The notes under the pieces: model-generated | Database searches by the model: none | Told to the model about the DNA's origin: nothing | What the model saw: only the letters and a program-made list of their open reading frames with translations | Shown here: in pieces, positions 1-7,877 of the stretch | How the letters are laid out: each line of letters begins with the position of its first letter | Numbering within the stretch: the first letter of the stretch is position 1 | Position numbers and translations under genes: made by a program | DNA from: JBOFWL01 sp051653605 | Lineage (GTDB): Bacteria; Spirochaetota; Brevinematia; Brevinematales; Brevinemataceae | Direction of reading: 5' to 3' | Length of the DNA: 64,000 nucleotides | Assembly (NCBI GenBank): GCA_051653605.1 | Contig: JBOFWL010000117.1 | Location: 62,001-126,000, forward strand

Positions 1-299
1 GCTATGCCACTATCAAAGGCTCCGAAAAAGAGGTAGAGCAAGCTTTTCATCAACGATACCATAAAGAATCTTTTATTCGATTACTTGGACTAGGGGCAAA
101 ACCTTCTGTAAAGAACGTTAGAGGAAGTAATTATGTTGATATAGGTTGGCATATAGATTATAGAACCAATAGAATAATTGTTTTAAGTGTTATTGATAAT
201 GTTGTTAAAGGGGCGTCAGGACAAGCAATTCAAAATATGAATCTTATGCTTGGATTTAACGAAACAACAGGCTTACTATTGCCTCCCCAAGTTTTTTAG
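1..299 (+). CDS. argC: N-acetyl-gamma-glutamyl-phosphate reductase, C-terminal part
   Basis: End of the enzyme that reduces N-acetylglutamyl phosphate to the semialdehyde in ornithine/arginine synthesis. The window opens inside the gene; the frame starts at base 3 and ends at TAG 297-299, giving 98 residues. The typical ArgC tail KGASGQAIQNMNLMLG is visible near the end. The AGGAGGG that serves argJ overlaps the stop codon, so the two genes are one operon. The catalytic Cys and the NADP-binding part lie upstream of the window. Identity rests on the tail motif plus the argJ-argB-argD order that follows. Confidence 0.9.
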   Translation, partial: YATIKGSEKEVEQAFHQRYHKESFIRLLGLGAKPSVKNVRGSNYVDIGWHIDYRTNRIIVLSVIDNVVKGASGQAIQNMNLMLGFNETTGLLLPPQVF

Positions 300-307
300 G
301 AGGGATG

Positions 308-1513
308 ATGAAATCATCTGTAGATCATATTACAAAACCAGCCGGATTTATCTCTTCTGGGGTAAAATCAGGTATTAAAAAGAGTGGAAAATACGATTTA
401 GGCATACTTTTTTGTCCAGATGGAGCTACATTTGGGGCTGTTTATACTCAAAATAAAGCTGCAGCGGCTCCCGTTTTGTGGAATCGAGAATTGGCAAAAC
501 AATCTAAAATGGTAAAAGCATTAATTGTTAATTCAGGAAATGCGAATGCCTGCACAGGATCCCAAGGTAAAAAAGATATGGAAACAATGGTTGAACTTAC
601 CGCAAATGCCTTAGGTATTCAAACAAATGAAGTTCTAATTTGTTCTACAGGGATAATAGGGCAATTTTTACCAATGCCTCTTATTGAAAAAGGAATATAT
701 CAGGCGGCAAAAGAATTAGACTCTAATAATGGTGAGAAATTTTCATTATCAATACAAACAACAGACTCTTTTCTTAAACATAGCGCAGCAAAAATAGAAA
801 TTGGTAATCAAACTATTCATCTTTGCGGTATTGCCAAAGGATCTGGAATGATACACCCTAATATGGCAACAATGCTCACTTTTATTACAACAGATGCTCA
901 AATCGAATCAGACCTTCTCCAAAAAGCTGTTAAAGATGCTGCTGATTGCAGCTTTAATAGAGTAATAGTTGATGGTGATACAAGCACTAATGATAGCATG
1001 ATTGTTATGGCATCGGGTAAATCCAGTGCACCTAAAATTACGGAGTTAGATTGTTCTTACGAAAAATTTTATAAAGCACTTCAGAAAGTAAGCATAGAAC
1101 TTGCACGTCAAATAGCTAAAGATGGGGAAGGGGCAACGAAATTCTTAGAAATCAAAGTATCTGGCACCAAAAATGAATCAGATGCCACCAAAGCTGCTGT
1201 TGCATTAGCTAAATCTCCCCTTGTTAAGACAGCTTTCTATGGTGAGGACCCCAATTGGGGAAGAATTATTTGTGCAGCTGGATATTCAGGTGCGGATTTT
1301 TTAATGGATGAGACAGAACTTTTTATCGGCGATGTTCTTATTATGAAAAATGGAATGGGAGTTGAAAGGGATGAGCGATTGCTTCAATCGGTAATGGCCC
1401 AGAAAGAAATTAACATGCATTTAATTTTAGGAAAGGGAAACTCAACTGCTACCGTATGGACATGCGACCTCAGCCCAGAATACGTTGAATTCAATGGAAA
1501 ATATAGAACATAG
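308..1513 (+). CDS. argJ: Glutamate N-acetyltransferase / amino-acid acetyltransferase
   Basis: ArgJ transfers the acetyl group from N-acetylornithine back to glutamate, recycling acetyl groups; bifunctional members also make N-acetylglutamate from acetyl-CoA. The protein is about 401 residues, full family length. The self-cleavage/nucleophile region KGSGMIHPNMATML is at about residues 178-191; the Thr of ATML is the family nucleophile, where the precursor splits into alpha and beta chains. Two ATG codons stand in tandem (305 and 308). I chose 308 because AGGAGGG (298-304) is too close to the first. It sits between argC and argB in an arginine operon. The presence of ArgJ and the absence of argA or argE nearby points to the cyclic acetyl pathway. 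Confidence 0.95.
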   Translation: MKSSVDHITKPAGFISSGVKSGIKKSGKYDLGILFCPDGATFGAVYTQNKAAAAPVLWNRELAKQSKMVKALIVNSGNANACTGSQGKKDMETMVELTANALGIQTNEVLICSTGIIGQFLPMPLIEKGIYQAAKELDSNNGEKFSLSIQTTDSFLKHSAAKIEIGNQTIHLCGIAKGSGMIHPNMATMLTFITTDAQIESDLLQKAVKDAADCSFNRVIVDGDTSTNDSMIVMASGKSSAPKITELDCSYEKFYKALQKVSIELARQIAKDGEGATKFLEIKVSGTKNESDATKAAVALAKSPLVKTAFYGEDPNWGRIICAAGYSGADFLMDETELFIGDVLIMKNGMGVERDERLLQSVMAQKEINMHLILGKGNSTATVWTCDLSPEYVEFNGKYRT

Positions 1514-1522
1514 GAGCTTCTT

Positions 1523-2371
1523 ATGAATGTTAATACTTTAAGAGCCCAAACACTTACAGAAGCTCTTCCCTACATGAAAAAATTTAAAGGAAAAACGATA
1601 GTTGTTAAATATGGTGGCAACGCTATGGGGACTAGTGCTGAAAGCCTTATGGCAGATATGATTTTCCTTCAATATGCGGGGATAAAACCAGTTCTGGTTC
1701 ATGGTGGAGGCCCCGAAATAAATAATCTATTAGATAAAATTGGTAAAGAAAGCTATTTTGTTGGTGGTCAAAGATTTACCGACGCAGAAACAATGGAAGC
1801 TGTAGAGATGGTCTTAGCAGGGTCGATTAATGTGCGCTTAGTAAGTATCCTCAATAATCAAGGAGTAAGAGCTGTTGGAGTTACAGGTAAAGATGCTGGA
1901 TTACTCAAAGCAAAAAAATATACAACAGAAGATTTAGGCTTTGTTGGTGAAATTGATAAAGTAGATACATCTATTCTTGATACCTTATTAGATGGAGGGT
2001 TCCTTCCAGTAGTAGCTCCGATAGCAGTTGGGGAGTCGGGTGAGAGTTATAATATTAATGCCGATAGAACAGCCGGAGCATTAGCTGCAGCTCTTAAAGC
2101 AGAGAAGCTTTTGCTACTTACAGATATTAAAGGTATTTATCGTGAATATGGAAATGAGGATACGTTAATTTCACATCTTAACGTAGAAGAAGCCGAAGGA
2201 TTAATCTCATCTAAAATAGTAGATGGAGGAATGATTCCCAAAGTTAAGGCCTGTATCGAAGCTGTTAAAGGTGGTGCAAATAAAGCCCATATTATTGACG
2301 GTCGGCAAGAACATGCTATCTTACTAGAACTTTTTACTGATTTAGGAGTAGGTACGGAGGTAGTACAATGA
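1523..2371 (+). CDS. argB: Acetylglutamate kinase
   Basis: Phosphorylates N-acetylglutamate with ATP, the second and usually arginine-controlled step of ornithine synthesis. The 282 residues match the family. The amino-acid kinase fold is shown by KYGGNAMG near residue 30 (phosphate loop), VHGGGPEIN near residue 67 (acetylglutamate site) and the C-terminal SKIVDGGMIPKVKAC stretch (nucleotide side). An N-terminal extension of about 20 residues before the first strand resembles that of arginine-inhibited hexameric ArgB, so feedback inhibition by arginine is likely but only inferred. It begins ten bases after argJ, and its stop overlaps the argD start. Confidence 0.95.
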   Translation: MNVNTLRAQTLTEALPYMKKFKGKTIVVKYGGNAMGTSAESLMADMIFLQYAGIKPVLVHGGGPEINNLLDKIGKESYFVGGQRFTDAETMEAVEMVLAGSINVRLVSILNNQGVRAVGVTGKDAGLLKAKKYTTEDLGFVGEIDKVDTSILDTLLDGGFLPVVAPIAVGESGESYNINADRTAGALAAALKAEKLLLLTDIKGIYREYGNEDTLISHLNVEEAEGLISSKIVDGGMIPKVKACIEAVKGGANKAHIIDGRQEHAILLELFTDLGVGTEVVQ

Positions 2372-3552
2372 ATGTAATTGATATAACAGAAAAATATTTT
2401 ATGCCAATAGCAGCCCGCTTTCCTGTTGTCCTTAAAGAAGGCAAAGGCTGCTACCTATATGATGAAAAAGGGAAAAAATACCTAGATGCACTTGCGGGTA
2501 TAGCCGTTAATTCTCTGGGTTATGCTCATCCAAAGCTTGTAGAAGCTATTAGTAATCAAGCTATAAAATTGATGCATGTATCTAACTATTTTTATACAGA
2601 AGAGCAGGCAAGATTGCTAGCAACACTAGTTGAAATTAGTGGGATGGATAGATGTTTTCTCTCTAATAGTGGAACAGAAGCCATAGAAGGTGCTCTTAAA
2701 CTTGCTAGGCGATGGGGAACAAGGCAAAATTCTCAAAAATATAAGATTATTACAGCTCAAAATAGCTTTCATGGGCGAACGATGGGAGCCTTAGCAGCAA
2801 CGGCTCAGCCAAAATATCAAGAAGGTTATGAGCCTATTCTTGAAGGATTTTCCCACGTAGCATACGGTGATATAGCCGCCTTAGAAAACGCAATGAATTT
2901 AGAGGTATGTGCTGTTCTGTTAGAACCTATTCAAGGAGAAAGCGGTGTTCATACGGCTCCAAAAGGCTATCTTAAGATGGTAAAAGAATTATGCTTGAAA
3001 TATAATGCTCTTTTGATAGTTGATGAAATTCAAACTGGCTTCTGCCGAACGGGTAAGTGGTTTGCTTTTCAGCATGATGATATTCTTCCAGACATTATTA
3101 CTTGTGCGAAAGGAATTGGGGGAGGATTTCCACTTGGAGCATTCTTATGTACAGAAGAAGTATCAAAGGCTTTTCAATTAGGTAGCCACGGTTCTACTTA
3201 TGGGGGAAATCCGTTGGCTTGTGCAGCATCCTTATCTGTAATAGAAGTTATGAAATCGGAGAATCTCAATGAGAATGCAGAAAAAATGGGAACTCTCCTT
3301 AAGGATGGGTTAAGAAATCTTCAATCGAAGTATCCAAATATTATTAAAGATATAAGAGGCTGTGGATTGCTCCTTGCTCTGGATATTTCTCTTGATGGAA
3401 AGGACTTCGTAAAAGAATGCCTTAGAATAGGGCTTATCGTTAATTGCACAGGTGGAGGAACAATTCGACTTGCCCCGCCTCTTATTGTTGAATCAGACCA
3501 TATTCAAGAGATTTTAACATATCTAGAGACAGCTCTAAACAATATGATATAG
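2368..3552 (+). CDS. argD: Acetylornithine aminotransferase
   Basis: PLP enzyme (class III aminotransferase) converting N-acetylglutamate semialdehyde to N-acetylornithine, with glutamate as amino donor. It is 394 residues. SNSGTEAIEGALKLAR (phosphate-binding region), LLIVDEIQTGFCRTG (the Asp that holds the pyridine nitrogen) and CAKGIGGGFPLGA, with the Schiff-base Lys at about 248, are all present. Its ATG overlaps the argB stop (ATGA), so translation is probably coupled. It is the last gene of the arg operon seen here; argF, argG and argH are not in the window. Some ArgD proteins also serve as succinyl-diaminopimelate aminotransferase in lysine synthesis, which cannot be excluded. Confidence 0.93.
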   Translation: MNVIDITEKYFMPIAARFPVVLKEGKGCYLYDEKGKKYLDALAGIAVNSLGYAHPKLVEAISNQAIKLMHVSNYFYTEEQARLLATLVEISGMDRCFLSNSGTEAIEGALKLARRWGTRQNSQKYKIITAQNSFHGRTMGALAATAQPKYQEGYEPILEGFSHVAYGDIAALENAMNLEVCAVLLEPIQGESGVHTAPKGYLKMVKELCLKYNALLIVDEIQTGFCRTGKWFAFQHDDILPDIITCAKGIGGGFPLGAFLCTEEVSKAFQLGSHGSTYGGNPLACAASLSVIEVMKSENLNENAEKMGTLLKDGLRNLQSKYPNIIKDIRGCGLLLALDISLDGKDFVKECLRIGLIVNCTGGGTIRLAPPLIVESDHIQEILTYLETALNNMI

Positions 3553-3578
3553 CTATTAGTTTTTTAGTAGGATAATTA

Positions 3579-3899
3579 CTACTGAGTCATTCTGTTTGAT
3601 CCCCAGTTATGCATTTCTTTAAGTATCTTCATCAATGATTGCCCCTCATCAGTTAGAGAATACTCAACTTTTGGGGGGACTTGAGGATACTCTTTTCTCA
3701 AAATCAATCCATCTTCTTCTAGGCTTTTGAGTTGTTGAGCAAGCATTTTATGGGTTATTTTACCGAGTTTGCGTCGTATTTCGCTGTATCGGTGTACCCC
3801 TTCTGCTCCTAAATGCCACAAGATAATAGGTTTCCACTTGCCCCCTATGTAATTCATTGTATACTCTAGAGAACAAAAACAAATTTTTTTTTCTATCAT
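3579..3899 (-). CDS. HxlR-family winged-helix regulator
   Basis: Small (106 residues) MarR-like DNA-binding protein of the HxlR/YodB group. The family core IGGKWKPIILWHL, the helix region with THKMLAQQLKSLEEDGLI, and the wing with VEYSLTDEGQSL are clear. Two cysteines at residues 7 and 9 precede the first helix; HxlR members often sense electrophiles or oxidants through an N-terminal Cys, so these could be the sensor. It is divergent from the glyoxalase/DJ-1 pair, with about 100 bases between the starts, and is the obvious candidate to control them. An AGGAAAG ribosome site precedes the ATG. The inducing compound is unknown. Confidence 0.88.
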   Translation of the reverse strand: MIEKKICFCSLEYTMNYIGGKWKPIILWHLGAEGVHRYSEIRRKLGKITHKMLAQQLKSLEEDGLILRKEYPQVPPKVEYSLTDEGQSLMKILKEMHNWGSNRMTQ

Positions 3900-3923
3900 C
3901 TTACTTTCCTTTTGGGTAGTATG

Positions 3924-3977
3924 TTACAAAAAAGTGCGTTCTTTACAAATTGACAGTGATATGATACACTATATTCA
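3924..3977 (+). promoter_or_regulatory. Divergent HxlR/glyoxalase control region
   Basis: Two direct copies of TTACAAA (3924-3930 and 3943-3949) are 19 bases apart and lie just before a TTGACA (-35, 3950-3955) with an AT-rich -10 around 3970-3977. The repeats are a plausible binding site for the divergent HxlR regulator. The promoter assignment rests on the -35; the -10 is weak. Confidence 0.45.
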
Positions 3978-3999
3978 TCAAATTGTAAAGGAGATTTTT

Positions 4000-4494
4000 A
4001 TGTATCCTAAAAGTTTTTCCCATATTGGGATTTCTGTGCCTAATTTAAAAGAGGCTGTCGATTTTTATCATAAAGTAATGGGATGGTATATTATTATGCC
4101 TCCTACTGAGGTGTTAGAGGAGCAGGAAACAGCTATTGGTAAGATGTGTATTGATGTTTTTGGAACAGGATGGGGGCGTTTTGAAATTGCTCACCTATCT
4201 ACAGGCGATGGAATTGGTGTAGAGCTATTCTATTTTCCTCAAAATACTCAAGAGCGTCCAGAATTTGCTCCTTACAAGACGGGAGTATTTCATTTTTGTG
4301 TTAAAGACCCTAATATCGAAGAACTTACGAAAAAAATTGTTGAAGCAGGCGGAAAACAACGTATGCCTATCCGTGAGTACTACCCCAATGAAAAACCCTA
4401 CAAAATGGTTTATTGTGAGGACCCCTTCGGAAATATTATCGAAATTTATACACACTCTTATGAACTGCATTACTCATCAGGTGTTTATCAGTAA
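4000..4494 (+). CDS. Glyoxalase/bleomycin-resistance fold (VOC) protein
   Basis: 164-residue vicinal-oxygen-chelate protein. It opens with FSHIGISVPNLKEAVDFYHKVMGW, the usual first beta-alpha-beta unit with a metal-ligand His, and has a second half with HFCVKDPNIEELTKKIVEAGG and a final CEDPFGNIIEIYTHSYE, whose Glu is the usual last metal ligand. Members isomerise, cleave or bind small electrophiles; the exact substrate cannot be read here. I start at 4000 because AAAGGAG lies just before it, although the frame stays open upstream. It is co-transcribed with the DJ-1-like gene 21 bases downstream and divergent from an HxlR regulator, which fits reactive-aldehyde detoxification. Confidence 0.85.
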   Translation: MYPKSFSHIGISVPNLKEAVDFYHKVMGWYIIMPPTEVLEEQETAIGKMCIDVFGTGWGRFEIAHLSTGDGIGVELFYFPQNTQERPEFAPYKTGVFHFCVKDPNIEELTKKIVEAGGKQRMPIREYYPNEKPYKMVYCEDPFGNIIEIYTHSYELHYSSGVYQ

Positions 4495-4515
4495 TAATAT
4501 TTTAAGGATTTATAT

Positions 4516-5094
4516 ATGAACAATATTTTTATATTATTTTTAGTTTTGATGTCGGTTATTCCCACTTTTGCCCAAAAAATAGCATTTATTTTGCCGGCAT
4601 CTAATTTTCAGGAAGCAGAGATATTTAACCCCATCGATATTGTCAAAAAAGCTAATATAGCTTATGATATTATTGGTGTGAAAAGAGGAAATATAGAGGG
4701 AGATAATGGGGGAATCATACAAGTAGGAATATCTCTTGAACAAATGAAGGATAGTGATTACTCTGCAATCGTTGTTATAGGTGGTTCTGGGGGCCCAGCT
4801 TCACTCTGGAATAATATATTATTAAAAGATAAAATTATTAATTTTTATAAGAATAATAAAATTGTTGCTGGTATTTGTGCCGGAGCAGTAGCCGTTGCGA
4901 AATCAGGTGTGCTTAGTGGAAAAACTGCAACAACATATTCTGATGCTCAATTTAAGGGTTTTATTCAAGAGCTAGAAGCATCTAATGTTCGTTTCATTGA
5001 TAAAAATACAGTTAGAGAAGGGAAAATTCTTACATCTAATGGCCCAATTGGATCGATAGAGTTTGGACATGAACTTGTTAAAATGCTAAAATAG
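4516..5094 (+). CDS. Exported DJ-1/PfpI-family protein
   Basis: 192 residues. The first 19 form a signal peptide (hydrophobic run ending TFAQ), then a DJ-1/PfpI domain: KIAFILPASNFQEAE carries the conserved Glu, and AGICAGAVAVA holds the nucleophile-elbow Cys at about residue 120. DJ-1/PfpI proteins act as glyoxalases, deglycase-like enzymes, chaperones or peptidases, nearly always in the cytosol, so a secretion signal is unusual. It follows a VOC protein under an HxlR-type regulator, which suggests handling of reactive carbonyls, here outside the membrane. The activity is inferred; the fold is secure. Confidence 0.85.
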   Translation: MNNIFILFLVLMSVIPTFAQKIAFILPASNFQEAEIFNPIDIVKKANIAYDIIGVKRGNIEGDNGGIIQVGISLEQMKDSDYSAIVVIGGSGGPASLWNNILLKDKIINFYKNNKIVAGICAGAVAVAKSGVLSGKTATTYSDAQFKGFIQELEASNVRFIDKNTVREGKILTSNGPIGSIEFGHELVKMLK

Positions 5095-5142
5095 TGGGAC
5101 TCTCTGCTATTATTACCATTATTGATACCAAGATATATTAAA

Positions 5143-5176
5143 AATAGCCTACCGTTACTGGTGGGCTATTCTTATT
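5143..5176. terminator. Bidirectional terminator after the DJ-1-like gene and the permease
   Basis: Stem AATAGCCTACC / GGTGGGCTATT with loop GTTACT (5143-5170) lies between convergent genes, with T-rich sequence on the plus-strand side and an A-run on the other. Confidence 0.8.
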
Positions 5177-6196
5177 TTATAAAAAGCGATAAAATTCAAG
5201 TATAGAGAATAAATAACTTATAATTAAAATTAGAGATCCCGTGATCCCAATAAATAAAAATAGTAGTTTTCGCTTCATTATTCCTGCTAATAAAGTCCAT
5301 TCAGGGAAGGACATACCTCCAACAGACATCAATAGCGCAAAACAAACACCTATTCCTAGCCCTTGTTCATGCAGACTGCCAATTACTGGTAAAATTGAAA
5401 TAGTGCTTGTATAAATTGGTGCACCAATAATTATAGCCAATGGAACCGTAATAATACGATTATAATTAGAAAGAGAAGATATTAATTCTTTACTGAATCC
5501 CATTGTAATCCAAATTCCAATGGCAGAACCTATTAATAAATAAGGAATAACAGGGGAAATAATACTCCAAGTTTCTTTCCAAGAATCTTTTAGACGGTTA
5601 GAGGGGGCTGGAGTTGAGCAACATGAGTTGGATTCAGAAGAACAACAAGATGTTGTATTTTTGGTTTCCCCAGAGCAACATGATTGAGTTTGGGAAAGAT
5701 TTGATACCAACATAGTATCAATTTTGAAGAATGATAAAATCATGCCTCCTAATATGCCCGCTCCCAATCCAAATATAACATAGAGGATGGCAACTTTTGC
5801 TCCAAAAATGGTCCATAATCCAGCAAGAGCAATTGTATTTACTAGAGGAGATGTAATTAAAAACGAAAAAGCTACTCCAGTAGGAATGCCCGTTTTGATT
5901 AATCCTGCAAATACAGGAACTCCGGAACAGGTGCAAAACGGTGTAATAGCTCCAAAAATTGCTGCAAAAATATGAGCCAGTAAAGGAGATACTTTACTAA
6001 TTTGATTTTTAATTTTTTCTGGGTTGATGAAGGTCATTAAATACTGTACGATAAATAGAATTATCATAAATAATATTAATAATTCACTTACTGAAAGTAA
6101 AAATTTCGCTAGAAAAACTTCCCAAATACTTTCGGATTGTTCACTTAAGCCTATTGAAGAGATAATATATCTCATTATATTTTCTAAAAACTGCAT
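5177..6196 (-). CDS. Metal/metalloid efflux permease, SO_0444/YraQ (COG0701) type
   Basis: 339-residue polytopic membrane protein of the DUF318/COG0701 permease family, which includes ArsP and the SO_0444 Cu/Zn-type exporters. TPFCTCSGVPVFAGLIKTG is the family signature, with a CxC pair in the first membrane half; a second repeat appears as IGAPIYTSTISILPVIGSL. Between the halves is a hydrophilic loop with three CC pairs (SCCSGE, SCCSSE, SCCSTP), a plausible soft-metal relay. Eight or more membrane segments are visible. It starts directly after arsR (one base apart) and shares its promoter, so it is induced by whatever ArsR senses. The substrate (arsenic, organoarsenical, copper or zinc) cannot be decided from sequence. 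Confidence 0.85.
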   Translation of the reverse strand: MQFLENIMRYIISSIGLSEQSESIWEVFLAKFLLSVSELLILFMIILFIVQYLMTFINPEKIKNQISKVSPLLAHIFAAIFGAITPFCTCSGVPVFAGLIKTGIPTGVAFSFLITSPLVNTIALAGLWTIFGAKVAILYVIFGLGAGILGGMILSFFKIDTMLVSNLSQTQSCCSGETKNTTSCCSSESNSCCSTPAPSNRLKDSWKETWSIISPVIPYLLIGSAIGIWITMGFSKELISSLSNYNRIITVPLAIIIGAPIYTSTISILPVIGSLHEQGLGIGVCFALLMSVGGMSFPEWTLLAGIMKRKLLFLFIGITGSLILIISYLFSILEFYRFL

Positions 6197-6553
6197 TTAT
6201 AATACCCTTTTTCTTGATTTTTGAATTTCACAGAGATTTTGAGGATCCATGGATAAAATTAAATCTAATTTTTCTTTATCAGATTGAAAACTACTTGTTT
6301 TTGAGAACTCTTTAAGAATGATCGAGAGGATAGGGCTTTTGATGAGCCTGTAATATGTCCATTTTCCTCTTTTTTCAGACATACAAATGTTACCTTGGAT
6401 TAATAAATTCATGTGTTGAGAAATAGCTGCACCAGAAATTTCAATTAATTCAACTAGCTGGCAAGCACAAAGTTCTCGTCCATCAAGAGCAGAAACAATT
6501 CGGAGTCTATTGGGGTCGGCCAATGATTTAATAGTTGAATATAAAGTTTCCAT
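6197..6553 (-). CDS. ArsR/SmtB-family metalloregulator
   Basis: 118-residue winged-helix repressor. LADPNRLRIVSALDGRELCACQLVELIEISGAAISQHMNLL is the ArsR DNA-binding segment; the ELCACQL motif in the recognition helix region is the alpha-3 (ELCVCDL-like) Cys pair that binds As(III)/Sb(III) or other soft metals. A winged segment with GKWTYYRLI follows. It is the first gene of a two-gene operon with a Cys-rich permease, and an inverted repeat overlaps its promoter, so autorepression is very likely. Confidence 0.9.
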   Translation of the reverse strand: METLYSTIKSLADPNRLRIVSALDGRELCACQLVELIEISGAAISQHMNLLIQGNICMSEKRGKWTYYRLIKSPILSIILKEFSKTSSFQSDKEKLDLILSMDPQNLCEIQKSRKRVL

Positions 6554-6568
6554 CTCTACCTCTTTGAT

Positions 6569-6594
6569 ATCACTTAATCATATAACTAAGTGAT
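6569..6594 (-). promoter_or_regulatory. Putative ArsR operator
   Basis: Perfect inverted repeat ATCACTTA (6569-6576) / TAAGTGAT (6587-6594) with a 10-base spacer. It lies immediately downstream of the -10 of the arsR promoter, where a repressor would block initiation. Confidence 0.7.
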
Positions 6595-6596
6595 TA

Positions 6597-6626
6597 ATTA
6601 TACGATTAAAAGTATCTTCTTGTCAA
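6597..6626 (-). promoter_or_regulatory. arsR-permease promoter
   Basis: On the minus strand, TTGACA (6626-6621), an 18-base spacer and TATAAT (6602-6597). The operator-like inverted repeat follows at once. Confidence 0.8.
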
Positions 6627-6752
6627 TAGCTTAATACTATAAAAAAAAGGTAATTGAAAATTATGTAAGTTTTATCCAGAAATAAAACTACATCAGAAAT
6701 TTGATCAGAATCTTATATGAGATAACTTTGAGAAGATATACTATAAAAATAA

Positions 6753-6786
6753 AAGAGCCTATACTAAGTATAGACTCTTTTTGAAG
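6753..6786 (-). terminator. Terminator of the 6801-7538 lipoprotein gene
   Basis: Stem AGAGTCTATACT / AGTATAGGCTCT (one G-U pair) on the minus strand, followed by a T-rich run (TTTTATTTTTAT). Confidence 0.8.
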
Positions 6787-6800
6787 TGATTATTTATAAT

Positions 6801-7538
6801 CTATTTTCCACTGCCTGAAAATCCAAACTTCTCAGCATTGAGAGTTACACGATCAGAGTTGGGGCGAATAATGAAGAATAGGTAGTCTCCTCGTCTTTCA
6901 GCAATAAAAATAACTGAAAAATCAGTAGATGCTGCTAAGAAATCTGTATTATTAGCCTTTACCATATGAAATTCAATGTTCTGATCTAAATATCTAAACA
7001 TAAACTTCTTGTCTTCGCCTGCAATAGTATATATTCCTACATTATTTGAGGAATAATCATTGACAGTTGCTTTCTTCGCACTTTGCAATAGATTTTCTAT
7101 TGCTGGAACTGTTGATGCTATAGATCCTGCTCCATATTGTTGCACAGGTGCATATTGACTTCTAATTTTAGTATTATCAATCAATGCAATAGTGGTAACA
7201 TTAAAATCATAGGGATAAGAATTTTCATCCGTAAGATCTTTTGTAGGCTCAGGAGAGTAGATGATATTTGCTGCATAAAAAAGAGCATCGGCACCATAAA
7301 ATGCCCCAGCTTTGAATGAAGGAGTTGATGCTAAAGTGGGTGCATCAACAAGATCTCCAGAATCAATAACTTTATTTAATTCTAGAGCATTTTCGCTAGA
7401 TTTAGACGATGGATAAAGATATCCTAAGGCACCTTTTAATACTGCCTCAACATCTGGGCGAGAGGAGTTTGAGTTCTCAGCCACAGAACAACCGACAAGG
7501 GCTCCTAAAAGAGCAACATAGACAATGAAATTTTTCAT
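6801..7538 (-). CDS. Putative lipoprotein, function unknown
   Basis: 245 residues. The N-terminus MKNFIVYVALLGALVGC is a lipoprotein signal (lipobox LVGC, Cys 17), so the mature protein should be membrane-anchored and periplasmic or surface-facing. The rest is soluble, with no motif I recognise; beta-rich stretches such as DKKFMFRYLDQNIEFHMV occur towards the end. GGAGGT precedes the ATG at good distance. It is monocistronic, with its own consensus promoter and terminator, which suggests steady, fairly strong expression. It could be a lineage-specific lipoprotein; no enzyme role is suggested. Confidence 0.75.
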   Translation of the reverse strand: MKNFIVYVALLGALVGCSVAENSNSSRPDVEAVLKGALGYLYPSSKSSENALELNKVIDSGDLVDAPTLASTPSFKAGAFYGADALFYAANIIYSPEPTKDLTDENSYPYDFNVTTIALIDNTKIRSQYAPVQQYGAGSIASTVPAIENLLQSAKKATVNDYSSNNVGIYTIAGEDKKFMFRYLDQNIEFHMVKANNTDFLAASTDFSVIFIAERRGDYLFFIIRPNSDRVTLNAEKFGFSGSGK

Positions 7539-7613
7539 TTGACCTCCGAATTAAATTCGTAGCAAACATTGTAAAATGGACTTCATCTTTTAATTTATTG
7601 CCCCTATCGAGCG

Positions 7614-7643
7614 ATTATAAAGGAAATTGTATATTTTTGTCAA
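7614..7643 (-). promoter_or_regulatory. Promoter of the 6801-7538 lipoprotein gene
   Basis: Minus strand TTGACA (7643-7638), 18-base spacer, TATAAT (7619-7614); start of translation is about 70 bases further on. Confidence 0.85.
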
Positions 7644-7877
7644 CTTTTTATACATTATTCTATTGGAATAGTGAAAAATTTAAGTTATTTAATTATTATA
7701 CAATGGCTTAGAATATAATAAAATGATATTTTAGAACACTTAGACAAACGCGCGTGTAGAGTCTATGCAGAAATTTAAAGGGCGGGTAAGTATATATTTA
7801 ACAAAGAAAAATACGGATAGACAGTTAGGCAAGTATTTATAAAGGGTGTATAAAATACCAATCAATGATGCTTTTAT
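7644..7877. other. Non-coding gap, no clear content
   Basis: AT-rich gap between the lipoprotein promoter and the end of the glycosyltransferase gene. It holds a 25-codon plus-strand ORF at about 7764 with a poor ribosome site and no promoter, which I do not call, and no convincing hairpin terminator. Confidence 0.4.

Noticed and set aside
6667..6690. Hairpin AGTTTTAT/ATAAAACT in the gap between arsR and the lipoprotein terminator
   Set aside because: AT-only stem in an AT-rich gap, no T-run and no gene reading into it.
7764..7841. 25-codon ORF between the glycosyltransferase and lipoprotein genes
   Set aside because: Poor ribosome site, no promoter on that strand, no recognisable sequence.
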